From Candidatus Zixiibacteriota bacterium (lineage in GTDB: Bacteria; Zixibacteria; MSB-5A5; WJJR01), in assembly GCA_020058315.1 (NCBI GenBank), contig JAGVEK010000436.1, positions 1 to 8,829 on the forward strand: a stretch of DNA of 8,829 bases, read 5' to 3'. Below the pieces are notes generated by a model, which was not told the origin of the DNA, made no database searches, and worked only from the letters and a program-made list of their open reading frames with translations. Every line of letters begins with the position of its first letter. Position 1 is the first letter of the stretch. This document shows, in pieces, positions 1 to 6,516 of this stretch. The position numbers and the translations under genes were made by a program.

Positions 1-186
1 CAGCGTATAGCCGTCGACTATCCAGGTAAGCGCGTTTTGATCCGCGCCCGTGTCCAAGGCTATAGCGGGGAGCGCGGTATAGAGCGCTGCCATAGCCGCG
101 ACAACGAGAGCCACTGCGCCGCAGGTGACAATCATGGTCCAGGCTGCGGATCTTCGGGCGTCGAGCAGGTGTCCAAAGCGGATCAT
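1..186 (-). CDS. MFS transporter of the DHA2 (EmrB/QacA-like) drug-export type, N-terminal fragment
   Basis: The reading frame is open from an ATG at 186 to the window edge, giving 62 residues and no stop. After a short basic cytoplasmic start (MIRFGHLLDARRSA) comes a first membrane helix of about 25 residues (about 15-39), then ALYTALPAIALDTGA and LTWIVDGYTL. This matches the TM1-loop-TM2 signature of 14-helix DHA2 exporters, where ALP.IA..L is followed by W..DAYTL. Members export drugs, dyes or small metabolites using the proton gradient. The ATG is chosen because no other start codon is seen in frame before an upstream stop; a weak GGAACC precedes it. It lies 61 bp behind the DUF4873 gene on the same strand, so the two are probably cotranscribed. 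Export of a substrate or product of the neighbouring oxygenases is inference. The rest of the gene lies outside the window. Confidence 0.75.
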   Translation of the reverse strand, partial: MIRFGHLLDARRSAAWTMIVTCGAVALVVAAMAALYTALPAIALDTGADQNALTWIVDGYTL

Positions 187-247
187 GTCGGTTCCGGTTC
201 CATTCGCAAGCGGCTGGTTATCGCCGTCCGTCTTCGCGGTCTGTAGT

Positions 248-583
248 TCAACTCGGCGTCGCCTCGACTTCGTCTAGTGATGACGGCGTGGAGTATGGCG
301 GGCGACCGCGGCCTTGAATCCGATAGCGACCCCAGAAGTCTCGATCACCGATGGTTCCGGCAGCCTCGCCGGCAGAAGTCCGGACCACTACCGAACGTCG
401 ACGACCCTGCAGAAACTCGTCGAGAATGTCACTCTGTCCAACCCGCCCGTACCAGCAGAAGCGGCCATCGATGGGTTGGAAGAAGCCGCGCAGCTCGACC
501 TGTACCTCGACTTCCGTGCTTGCCATGATCACTGTCGCGGACCCGATGTAGTCGGAGTCATCGTGCGGACTATGAGAATTCAC
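248..583 (-). CDS. DUF4873 domain-containing protein
   Basis: This is a 111-residue soluble protein with no signal peptide or membrane helix. About residues 11-94 match the DUF4873 pattern: DYIGSATV, VEVQVELRGFFQPIDGR, the FCWYGR core, VVVRTSAGEAAGTIGD, then WGRYRIQGRGRPP. The function of DUF4873 is unknown; from family knowledge it is often encoded next to, or fused with, flavin monooxygenases in actinobacteria, which fits the BVMO nearby. The start is a GTG at 583, because AAGGAAG (complement of 589-595) sits at ideal distance and the domain begins straight after it. The longer frame up to 694 adds a proline/arginine-rich stretch unlike the family and would read through the control region. 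It is transcribed away from the oxygenase operon and 61 bp ahead of the MFS gene. A role as accessory or substrate-handling protein for the oxygenases is only a guess. Confidence 0.8.
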   Translation of the reverse strand: MNSHSPHDDSDYIGSATVIMASTEVEVQVELRGFFQPIDGRFCWYGRVGQSDILDEFLQGRRRSVVVRTSAGEAAGTIGDRDFWGRYRIQGRGRPPYSTPSSLDEVEATPS

Positions 584-634
584 TGTGGCTTCCTTCGCGT
601 GATCGCCAGCCGACGCCTGCAACGGGATCCACCA

Positions 635-651
635 CACCAGCACTGCTGGTG
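635..651. promoter_or_regulatory. 17-bp palindrome, candidate operator
   Basis: CACCAGCA-C-TGCTGGTG is a perfect 8-bp inverted repeat around one central base. It lies 52-68 bp upstream of the DUF4873 GTG, about where the start of that transcript would be if the proposed minus-strand -10 at 713-718 is right. Length and symmetry fit a TetR-type dimer site. It has no T-tract, and a terminator facing into a promoter region would make little sense. Confidence 0.45.
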
Positions 652-710
652 GGCGGGCCGACGTCGGGATCCGAGGGCGTTGACCGCTTGACAATCCGGT
701 CTGCCGCAGT

Positions 711-762
711 CAAAGTTACCCCATACCCCGAGTATCCGCTACCCATCGTTCGGGTAACTTTG
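711..762. promoter_or_regulatory. long inverted repeat with putative divergent -10 elements
   Basis: CAAAGTTACCC (711-721) is matched exactly by GGGTAACTTTG (752-762), 11 bp per arm with 30 bp between. Each arm contains TAACTT reading outward: plus strand 755-760 toward the oxygenase gene, minus strand 718-713 toward DUF4873. TAACTT fits the actinobacterial TAnnnT -10 pattern, so the arms may be two mirror-image promoters, or operators covering them. Neither has a convincing -35, which would fit an activated promoter. The promoter assignment is inference; the repeat itself is certain. Confidence 0.5.
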
Positions 763-848
763 GGCGGGAGTCCAAGCATTCCGACGGGGTGGCACACCGT
801 GCCGGATACGCCGATGCCGTGCCATCGGCCGAGTCGAAAGATGGACAA

Positions 849-1835
849 ATGACATCAAGCGAAGTACGAAGCCACAGCGCCGGGCCGATAGCCGTTACCA
901 CTGACGGCATGGCCCGCGTGAGCGGACGCCGACGCACCGATCTTCAACGATCGGCCGGGCGACTGCTCAAGACCTCTGCCGAGAAGTCCTATGACGCCGA
1001 GGTTGACATCGACTGGGATAGTCCATGGTGGCCGGATAAGGCATGGCTGCCCGAACACCGGGTGTCGCTCTTCGGCACCGAGATCTGGGACCGGCTCTCG
1101 GACGCAGAGAAAGTTGAGCTGGGCAAGCATGAACTCGTGAGCATTCTCAGCTTCGGAATCTACGCTGAAAATCTGCTGAGCATGGCATTGCTACGGCAGA
1201 ACACCACAGGAGACCTCGTCGACAACAAGTCGCTGTACGCACTCGCCGAAGTTGGTGACGAGAGCCGCCACTCCATGATGTTCGCCCGCTTGATTGCCAA
1301 AACGGGGATCCCGCCCTACAAGCTCCCGCGCGGGTTCCTTTCAATGGCGAAGATCCTGCACTTCATCCCGCTGGGGCCGTCCATTCAGGGTGCGACGCTG
1401 TTGATCGAGGAGATCCTCGATAGAGCCCAGCGCGAGGCAATGAATGACGAGCGTCTACAGCCACAGGTCCGGCAGTTGATGAAAATCCATGTTCTCGAGG
1501 AGGCACGCCACATCACGTTCGCGCGAACCGAGCTTGTCGATGGCATGCGCGTACGGGGGCGAGTCTCGAGAGCATGGCACCGCGGCGTGCTCGCGGTCGT
1601 CGCAAACTTGGCTTATCCGATCTTGATCAACCCGAAGCTGTACCGCGTCGTCGGCGTGCATCCACTACGTGGGTTCTTGGCGTGCCAGTCCGGTCCACAC
1701 TACCGGGAGAATTTGCAGTTCATGTCCGAGCCGATGATCCGGTTCTTTGACGAGGCCGGCATGATCGAAGGGCGCATCACAATGTTCCTGTGGCGTCTGT
1801 CCAGGAGCCTCCCCGAGGATATCGCCCAGCGGTGA
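849..1835 (+). CDS. AurF-like (PF11583-type) non-heme diiron oxygenase
   Basis: A 328-residue cytoplasmic ferritin-like diiron protein. All expected metal ligands of the AurF/CmlI family can be placed: Glu107 (in GIYAEN), Glu138 and His141 (ESRH), Glu187 (LLIEEI), then His214, Glu218 and His221 (HVLEEARH). The last three keep the H-x3-E-x2-H arrangement that sets AurF apart from ordinary two-ExxH diiron oxygenases. Characterised relatives oxidise aryl amines to nitro groups; most actinobacterial members are uncharacterised and could hydroxylate carbon instead. The ATG at 849 is chosen because GAAAG (836-840) is suitably placed and the conserved fold starts well downstream; an in-frame GTG at 789 would add 20 residues. 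It needs external electrons, and the flavin/2Fe-2S reductase three genes on is the natural donor. It is first in the plus-strand run, 108 bp before the BVMO gene. Substrate unknown. Confidence 0.88.
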   Translation: MTSSEVRSHSAGPIAVTTDGMARVSGRRRTDLQRSAGRLLKTSAEKSYDAEVDIDWDSPWWPDKAWLPEHRVSLFGTEIWDRLSDAEKVELGKHELVSILSFGIYAENLLSMALLRQNTTGDLVDNKSLYALAEVGDESRHSMMFARLIAKTGIPPYKLPRGFLSMAKILHFIPLGPSIQGATLLIEEILDRAQREAMNDERLQPQVRQLMKIHVLEEARHITFARTELVDGMRVRGRVSRAWHRGVLAVVANLAYPILINPKLYRVVGVHPLRGFLACQSGPHYRENLQFMSEPMIRFFDEAGMIEGRITMFLWRLSRSLPEDIAQR

Positions 1836-1890
1836 GCAGCCCAGTCCGGCGAAAACACAAGCGCACGGACGTGGCCAGGAATTTCGCACG

Positions 1891-1900
1891 ATACATGTAT
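1891..1900. promoter_or_regulatory. 10-bp perfect palindrome in the oxygenase-BVMO gap
   Basis: ATACATGTAT lies in the 108-bp gap between the diiron oxygenase and BVMO genes, 43 bp before the BVMO start. The gap has no clear terminator hairpin, so read-through is likely. The palindrome could be part of an internal promoter or operator, but ten symmetric bases alone are weak evidence. Confidence 0.2.
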
Positions 1901-1943
1901 TCGCGGCTAGCACTGGGCGAGCCGCACCGGCCAGAGGAAACCG

Positions 1944-3542
1944 ATGAGCAAAAGTCGATCTGCCAAGTATGCACAAAAGTCCAATGGCTCGGGAGGTGAC
2001 GGAGCGCGAGCCACAGTCCACCGGACGCAAGTCCTCATCATCGGAAGCGGATTTTCGGGAATGGGGATGGCAATACAATTGCTGAGAGCGGGAATAGATG
2101 ATTTCCTAATTATCGAGAAAGAGACCGAGATCGGCGGAACATGGCGCGACAACACGTATCCGGGCTGCGCATGTGACGTTCCTTCGCATATGTACTCGTA
2201 CTCCTTCGAGCCCAAACCGGATTGGAGTCGGCTCTGGGCAGGGCAGGACGAGATCCAGAACTATCTCACCGGGCTAGCACGCAAGTACGATCTGTATCGG
2301 TACACTCATTTTGGTCGGGTACTGCAATCCGGACATTGGGATCCCGATGATTCCGCCTGGCATCTGGTCACATCCGACGGCCACGAATACATCGCCCAGT
2401 TCCTAGTCTCAGGAGTCGGAGCGCTACACATACCGAGCATCCCTACAATTGAGGGGCAGAGGAACTTCAACGGCACAGTCTTTCATTCGGCGAAGTGGGA
2501 TCATGATTGCTCATTGGCGGGCAAAAAGGTCGCCGTGATCGGCACCGGAGCCAGTGCGATTCAGTTCATTCCCGAAATTGCCAAGGAAGCCGCTGAACTG
2601 CACGTATACCAGCGGACGCCAGCATGGGTACTACCAAGGAAGAATGTCAAGATTCCGGAATCTATCCGGGCGGCATTCACCAGGATGCCGATTCTTGCGA
2701 AGGCAGTGCGGGCGGCTATCTACTGGTCAGCAGAATCGTTGTCAATGGGCCTTAATGGTCACCTCAACCTCATGCGACCACTTGAGAGCATCGCCAAGTG
2801 GAACATCGCACAGGGAATCGATGATCCCGTGTTGCGCGGTAAACTCACGCCTAGCTATCGCATCGGATGTAAGCGGATTCTCGGCTCGAGTGATTACTAT
2901 CCAGCACTGAATAGACCAACCACAACCGTCATCACTGAAGGTATCTCTGAGATAACCGAGGACGCGATCGTGTCACGGAACGGTGAGAAGCGTCCAGCGG
3001 ATGTGATCATCTACGCGACCGGATTCCATGTGACCGACGGGTTTGAAAGCCTTCGCCTCAAAGGCTCGTCCGGCAGGGAACTCGCAACGGTTTGGTCGGA
3101 CGAGGGGATCCAGACGCACCTCGGCATCACTACCGCCGGATTCCCCAATCTTTTCTTCCTACTCGGCCCCAACACGGGGCTGGGCCATAACTCCGTAGTG
3201 TTTATGATTGAATGCCAGATCAGATACATTATCTCGGCGATCGATCTTGCCAACAAACGTGGCGCAGCTGCGCTAGAAGTACGCGAGCCGGTCCAGCAGA
3301 AATTCAACTCCGAAATTCAGACCAAGCTGGTCAAGGGAGTCTGGAGTAGCGGCGGGTGTACAAGTTGGTACCTCGACGCACAGGGCGTCAACCGAACTGT
3401 TTGGCCGGGCTTCACATGGCAATACTGGCGGCGCACTCGCAAACTGGCGCCGGCGGATTTCGGATTTGTCGGCGAGTTGGCCGGTACACAATACACCGCC
3501 GACCTCTCGAAGGCGCTCGAAAAGGGGAACCTTCCGAAATGA
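1944..3542 (+). CDS. type I Baeyer-Villiger / flavin-containing monooxygenase
   Basis: A 532-residue soluble FAD- and NADPH-dependent monooxygenase. The FAD Rossmann motif GSGFSG is at 34-39, followed by GGTWRDNTYPGCACDVPS (64-81), typical of BVMOs. The diagnostic fingerprint FxGxxxHxxxW(P/D) is present as FNGTVFHSAKWD (175-186). The NADPH Rossmann motif GTGASA is at 200-205, the second conserved ATG motif at 358-360, and the C-terminal GCTSWYLD stretch at 471-478. Family members insert oxygen next to a ketone to give an ester or lactone, or oxidise N or S; the Mycobacterium MymA and EthA proteins are distant relatives. AGAGGA (1933-1938) supports the ATG. Its stop overlaps the SDR start by 4 bp (ATGA), so BVMO and SDR are translationally coupled, matching the common dehydrogenase-plus-BVMO pairing. 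No esterase gene follows to open an ester product. Substrate unknown. Confidence 0.93.
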   Translation: MSKSRSAKYAQKSNGSGGDGARATVHRTQVLIIGSGFSGMGMAIQLLRAGIDDFLIIEKETEIGGTWRDNTYPGCACDVPSHMYSYSFEPKPDWSRLWAGQDEIQNYLTGLARKYDLYRYTHFGRVLQSGHWDPDDSAWHLVTSDGHEYIAQFLVSGVGALHIPSIPTIEGQRNFNGTVFHSAKWDHDCSLAGKKVAVIGTGASAIQFIPEIAKEAAELHVYQRTPAWVLPRKNVKIPESIRAAFTRMPILAKAVRAAIYWSAESLSMGLNGHLNLMRPLESIAKWNIAQGIDDPVLRGKLTPSYRIGCKRILGSSDYYPALNRPTTTVITEGISEITEDAIVSRNGEKRPADVIIYATGFHVTDGFESLRLKGSSGRELATVWSDEGIQTHLGITTAGFPNLFFLLGPNTGLGHNSVVFMIECQIRYIISAIDLANKRGAAALEVREPVQQKFNSEIQTKLVKGVWSSGGCTSWYLDAQGVNRTVWPGFTWQYWRRTRKLAPADFGFVGELAGTQYTADLSKALEKGNLPK

Positions 3543-4396
3543 AATACTTCAGAGACCGGGTGATCTCGGTAACGGGGGGCGGTTCGGGCATCGGCCGCGC
3601 CGTCGCAATTCGGCTGGCTGGCGACGGCGCACGGCTCGCGATCGCTGATATCGACGCGGAACGCGCACACGAGACCGCCGCTGTTTGCAATTCGCTTGGT
3701 GCAGAATGCCGACCCTATGAGCTCGATGTAGCCAATCGTCACGCATTCCAGGATTACCGGAACCGCGTCCTGGCGGACTTCGGATCGATCAGCATGGTCG
3801 TCAATAACGCGGGCGTTGCGCTAGGCGCCGATGTAGTGGACATGGAATGGATCGACTTCGAATGGTTGATGGGCATCAATTTCTGGGGGGTGGTTAACGG
3901 AACAAAACTATTTCTTCCGGATCTGATTGATTCAGGTGACGGCCACGTTGTCAATGTTTCGAGCGTTTTCGGGCTGATGGCCATACCCAGCCAGAGCGCG
4001 TACAACGCGTCCAAATTCGCTGTCCGAGGTTTCACCGAAGCGTTGCGTCAGGAGATGCGAATTAACCGCTTGCCCGTAGGTGTAACCTGCGTTCATCCCG
4101 GTGGTGTCCGGACCAATATCGTGCGGGATGCTCGGGGTGTCGGCACAATAGGCGATCAAAAGAAGATTGTTGCCGGATTCGATCGGATTGCTCTCACGAC
4201 ACCCGAAGGCGCTGCGGATTCAATCATTAAGGGCGTGCGTCGCAATAAGCCGCGCGTTCTCATCGGGCCCGATGCCCTCGGCTTCGATTTTATTACGCGG
4301 GCGGTAGGGCCTAGGTACCAGGACCTCAACGCGCCTCTGGCCCGCCTCGGATTCGCGATAGGTCGCCGATACGGTCTGGTGAATTACAACATTTGA
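3539..4396 (+). CDS. short-chain dehydrogenase/reductase (SDR), classical type
   Basis: A 285-residue oxidoreductase with every classical SDR element: cofactor motif TGGGSGIG (12-19), NNAG (89-92), Asn114, and the catalytic Ser142, Tyr155 and Lys159 (YNASK). Asp37 at the end of the second beta strand normally selects NAD(H) over NADP(H). The protein is longer than the roughly 250-residue norm, with a basic C-terminal tail after about residue 245 as in several mycobacterial SDRs encoded beside flavin monooxygenases. The ATG at 3539 is chosen because it overlaps the BVMO stop as ATGA and AAGGGGA lies at 3522-3528; the frame is open upstream to 3356, but that part lies inside the BVMO gene. The expected job is oxidising a secondary alcohol to the ketone used by the BVMO, or the reverse. 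The direction and substrate are inferred from context. Confidence 0.9.
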   Translation: MKYFRDRVISVTGGGSGIGRAVAIRLAGDGARLAIADIDAERAHETAAVCNSLGAECRPYELDVANRHAFQDYRNRVLADFGSISMVVNNAGVALGADVVDMEWIDFEWLMGINFWGVVNGTKLFLPDLIDSGDGHVVNVSSVFGLMAIPSQSAYNASKFAVRGFTEALRQEMRINRLPVGVTCVHPGGVRTNIVRDARGVGTIGDQKKIVAGFDRIALTTPEGAADSIIKGVRRNKPRVLIGPDALGFDFITRAVGPRYQDLNAPLARLGFAIGRRYGLVNYNI

Positions 4397-4457
4397 TGCC
4401 GGACCGCCGGGCCATACGGACGTCCGAGAGTGACTGTCCAGCATCGAGGGAGATGGA

Positions 4458-5501
4458 ATGTTCTCGAAGAAAAATATGCCATGTGAGCTCACTGTGTCCC
4501 GCGTGGTGCAGGAGACGCAGGATGCGGTCTCGATATGGTTTGAAGTCCCGGAGCATCAATGGGCAACATTCTCGTACACTCCGGGACAGTTCCTGACGTT
4601 GCGCATTCCTGGGAGTGGCGAGAGGGAACCTGCAGCCCGTTGCTACTCGCTGTCGAGTTCTCCGCACACCGAGGACGAGCTGGCCGTAACAGTAAAACGC
4701 ACAGCGGGTGGGTATGGATCCAACTGGCTGTGCGACAATATCGCCACTGGCACTATCGTGTCCGTGCTACCGCCTAGCGGACACTTCACGCCGCAGGATT
4801 TGAATTCGGATATGGTACTGCTAGCAGCTGGCAGTGGCATCACGCCGATCATCTCAATTATCAAGTCAGCCCTGCTCGAGGGTGATGGCCATCTTGTGCT
4901 TTTCTATGCGAACCAGGACGCAGAGAGCGTAATTTTTGGCGAAGACCTTCGCTATATGGCGAAACAGTTTCCGGAACGGCTCATTCTCATAGAGTGGCTG
5001 GAGAGCGAGCGAGGACTCCCGGACCGAAAAACTCTCTCAGAACTCTGCAGCGCATATAAGAATCGAATGTACTTCGTGTGCGGTCCAGCGGCTTTCATGG
5101 ATCTAGTGGGCGACGTAGCGCATCATGTCGGTATCCAGCATGGCAATCTCCATCGAGAAATTTTCCAATCTCTTCGTTCCGATCCGTTCGACATCGAAAT
5201 TGGCGTCAAGCAGTCGATGACCACGGAGCAGGCACGTCTCGTGGTCTACCTGGATGGTGACCGTGCCGAGCTTCAATGGCCCAAGGATCTTACGCTCGTC
5301 GAAGTCCTGCTGAATGAGGGCTTTTCGCCGCCGTACTCGTGCCGCGAAGGCGGATGCGGCGCGTGCGTATGCAAGGTTATGGATGGTGACATACAGATGA
5401 GAGTGAACGACGTACTCGACGAGGACGACATCGAGGAGGGCGACCGCCTGGCTTGCCAGTCTCTACCGATCACCGATACTGTCATGGTGACATTCGGCTA
5501 A
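4458..5501 (+). CDS. oxygenase reductase: FAD/NAD domain plus C-terminal 2Fe-2S ferredoxin (KshB/PaaE type)
   Basis: A 347-residue electron-transfer flavoprotein. The N-terminal FAD-binding barrel carries RCYS (61-64) and the loop AGGYGSNWL (83-91). The nucleotide-binding part has GSGITP (125-130) and CGP (208-210), then LHREIF (231-236). The C-terminal plant-type ferredoxin domain has ligands Cys295, Cys300, Cys303 and Cys333 (CREGGCGAC, then LACQ). This order matches reductases such as KshB, PaaE and HmpX, which pass electrons from NAD(P)H through FAD and 2Fe-2S to an oxygenase. BVMOs take electrons directly from NADPH, so the likely partner is the diiron oxygenase at 849. GGAG (4449-4452) lies close before the ATG. 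The 61-bp gap from the SDR gene shows no terminator, so it probably belongs to the same operon. Confidence 0.93.
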   Translation: MFSKKNMPCELTVSRVVQETQDAVSIWFEVPEHQWATFSYTPGQFLTLRIPGSGEREPAARCYSLSSSPHTEDELAVTVKRTAGGYGSNWLCDNIATGTIVSVLPPSGHFTPQDLNSDMVLLAAGSGITPIISIIKSALLEGDGHLVLFYANQDAESVIFGEDLRYMAKQFPERLILIEWLESERGLPDRKTLSELCSAYKNRMYFVCGPAAFMDLVGDVAHHVGIQHGNLHREIFQSLRSDPFDIEIGVKQSMTTEQARLVVYLDGDRAELQWPKDLTLVEVLLNEGFSPPYSCREGGCGACVCKVMDGDIQMRVNDVLDEDDIEEGDRLACQSLPITDTVMVTFG

Positions 5502-5538
5502 CCGTACACAACCGGCAGTGGCCGTCCGGCGGTGACAT

Positions 5539-5554
5539 CGCCAGAATCCTGGCG
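5539..5554. promoter_or_regulatory. 16-bp palindrome downstream of the reductase gene: TetR operator or weak terminator
   Basis: CGCCAG-AATC-CTGGCG is a perfect 6-bp inverted repeat, 38 bp after the reductase stop and about 65 bp before the TetR start. Size and symmetry suit a TetR dimer; as RNA it would be a short hairpin followed only by TTAAAC, poor for an intrinsic terminator. Nearby, GTACAC (5504-5509) and GTGTAC (5575-5580) form a looser inverted pair, and CGTGTA repeats directly at 5574-5579 and 5590-5595. Confidence 0.4.
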
Positions 5555-5605
5555 TTAAACGGGCTGCCGACCTCGTGTACTTGTCCATCCGTGTAGCCCG
5601 TAGCG

Positions 5606-5611
5606 TAGGAT
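5606..5611 (+). promoter_or_regulatory. putative -10 element of a leaderless promoter for the TetR gene
   Basis: TAGGAT fits the actinobacterial TAnnnT -10 pattern and ends 7 bases before the GTG at 5619. That is the spacing expected when transcription starts on the start codon itself (leaderless mRNA). TTGTCC at 5581-5586 could be a -35 at a long 19-bp spacing. If correct, TetR can be expressed independently of the upstream operon. Inferred from pattern only. Confidence 0.4.
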
Positions 5612-5618
5612 CGGCATC

Positions 5619-6353
5619 GTGGCAGGCGCGCGACGGAAGGTGTTGGAGGTCGGTAGCTCGGTGGTTCGGCGAGTTGACGCACGATCAAGCCGTTGGGAAG
5701 AGCATCGGGTCGTAGTGCGCGCGGAGCTGGTTGATGCCGCGTACCAAGCCTTCGCTAAATATGGCCCCGAGGCCAGCATGGACGATATCGCCCGGGAAGC
5801 AGGCGCAACAAAACCTAAGCTGTATCGCCACTTCAACGACAAACAGGGCCTCCGTGCCGCTGTGGTGGAGCGGGCGAAGGACCTTATGTGGACCAACATT
5901 CTCGATGCGGTCGACTTCGGATCCGAGCCGATCGGTAAAGTGATGAATCAGCTCGTCGAGCAATATACGCAATTGGTCGACGAGCACCGCAACGTTTTCA
6001 AATATCTCGTGCGGAGTCATTTTAGCGAGAGCTCATCAGAATCCGATCAGGCCCTGGAGGATGCACGCGAGCTCGCCGGTTTCATTGCTGGCCATTTCGC
6101 CGCCGTGTTGGAGAACGTTGGCGCGGACAGCACCGGCATAGATTTGGTCGTGCAGTCAATCATAGGGGCCAGCCTCTCCGCAACCGATTGGTGGATTAAC
6201 TCGCAAGCCGACCCATCCGCGATGTCCCGCTCGGCCTTCCGGGATCATCTCAGCGCTATCATTTGGGGAATTATCGATGCGTCGTCACGAGCCCGGGGAA
6301 TCCGAATCGATCCGACTGCGACGCTGCACACCGAGAATATTGGACTGCTCTAG
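5619..6353 (+). CDS. TetR/AcrR-family transcriptional regulator
   Basis: A 244-residue regulator. The N-terminal DNA-binding domain spans about residues 34-80: a first helix RAELVDAAYQAFAKYG, then the helix-turn-helix MDDIAREAGATKPKLYRHFNDKQGL (54-78), with the TetR hallmark KLYRHF and KxxL. The remaining roughly 165 residues are a helical ligand-binding and dimerisation domain of the kind found in many mycobacterial TetR proteins; the ligand cannot be predicted. The GTG at 5619 is favoured by a TAGGAT -10 seven bases ahead; an in-frame GTG at 5661, 18 bp after the start of GGAGG at 5643, is possible and would remove only the variable arginine-rich start. It is last in the plus-strand run and reads the same way, so it probably controls the cassette and itself. 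Candidate operators lie at 5539-5554 and in the divergent region at 635-762. Confidence 0.88.
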   Translation: MAGARRKVLEVGSSVVRRVDARSSRWEEHRVVVRAELVDAAYQAFAKYGPEASMDDIAREAGATKPKLYRHFNDKQGLRAAVVERAKDLMWTNILDAVDFGSEPIGKVMNQLVEQYTQLVDEHRNVFKYLVRSHFSESSSESDQALEDARELAGFIAGHFAAVLENVGADSTGIDLVVQSIIGASLSATDWWINSQADPSAMSRSAFRDHLSAIIWGIIDASSRARGIRIDPTATLHTENIGLL

Positions 6354-6420
6354 GCGGATTTCGCAAGACAACGAAGTCTGATCAAAGGCCTACATTCCAG
6401 GCGTACCATCTCGGTCGCTT

Positions 6421-6443
6421 TGCTGTGGCTTGCCAGCCCAGCA
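6421..6443 (+). terminator. stem-loop downstream of the TetR gene, possible terminator
   Basis: A hairpin of nine base pairs with one bulged T: TGCTG and GGCT pair with AGCC and CAGCA around a TGCC loop. It begins 68 bases after the TetR stop. There is no T-tract after it, which is common for actinobacterial terminators but leaves the call uncertain. Confidence 0.3.
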
Positions 6444-6516
6444 CGGCCGAGGAGCAGGTTCAGGACCGCGCTGGGGTGCGGGTATGCTGCAGATTAGAAA
6501 GGATTTCGGGCTATAG

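Larger units (their letters stand above)
584..848. promoter_or_regulatory. divergent intergenic control region between the DUF4873 and diiron oxygenase genes
   Basis: This 265-bp gene-free stretch separates two divergent transcription units and must hold both promoters. It contains a 17-bp palindrome (635-651), an 11-bp inverted repeat with a 30-bp spacer (711-721 and 752-762), and TTGACC/TTGACA hexamers at 680-685 and 688-693 that lack an obvious partner -10 at normal spacing. A GTG at 789 opens the oxygenase frame 60 bp before the preferred ATG at 849. The density of symmetric elements suggests binding of a dimeric regulator, with the TetR protein encoded at the far end of the operon the obvious candidate. 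Confidence 0.65.

Noticed and set aside
314..691. 125-codon plus-strand open frame and its neighbours at 277-551
   Set aside because: Antisense to the DUF4873 gene and the control region, with no domain pattern or ribosome site.
688..693. TTGACA as a -35 for the oxygenase operon
   Set aside because: A perfect -35 hexamer, but no TAnnnT lies at 16-19 bp; the position would hold CAAAGT, so the pairing is not supported.
584..694. Upstream extension of the DUF4873 frame to an ATG at 694
   Set aside because: The added 37 residues do not fit the family and cover the palindrome; the GTG at 583 has an excellent Shine-Dalgarno.
789..848. GTG at 789 as the diiron oxygenase start
   Set aside because: Possible, but the added 20 residues show no conserved feature and no clear ribosome site precedes it; ATG 849 is preferred.
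3356..3538. Upstream extension of the SDR frame
   Set aside because: Lies within the BVMO gene; the ATG at 3539 overlaps the BVMO stop and directly precedes the cofactor-binding fold.
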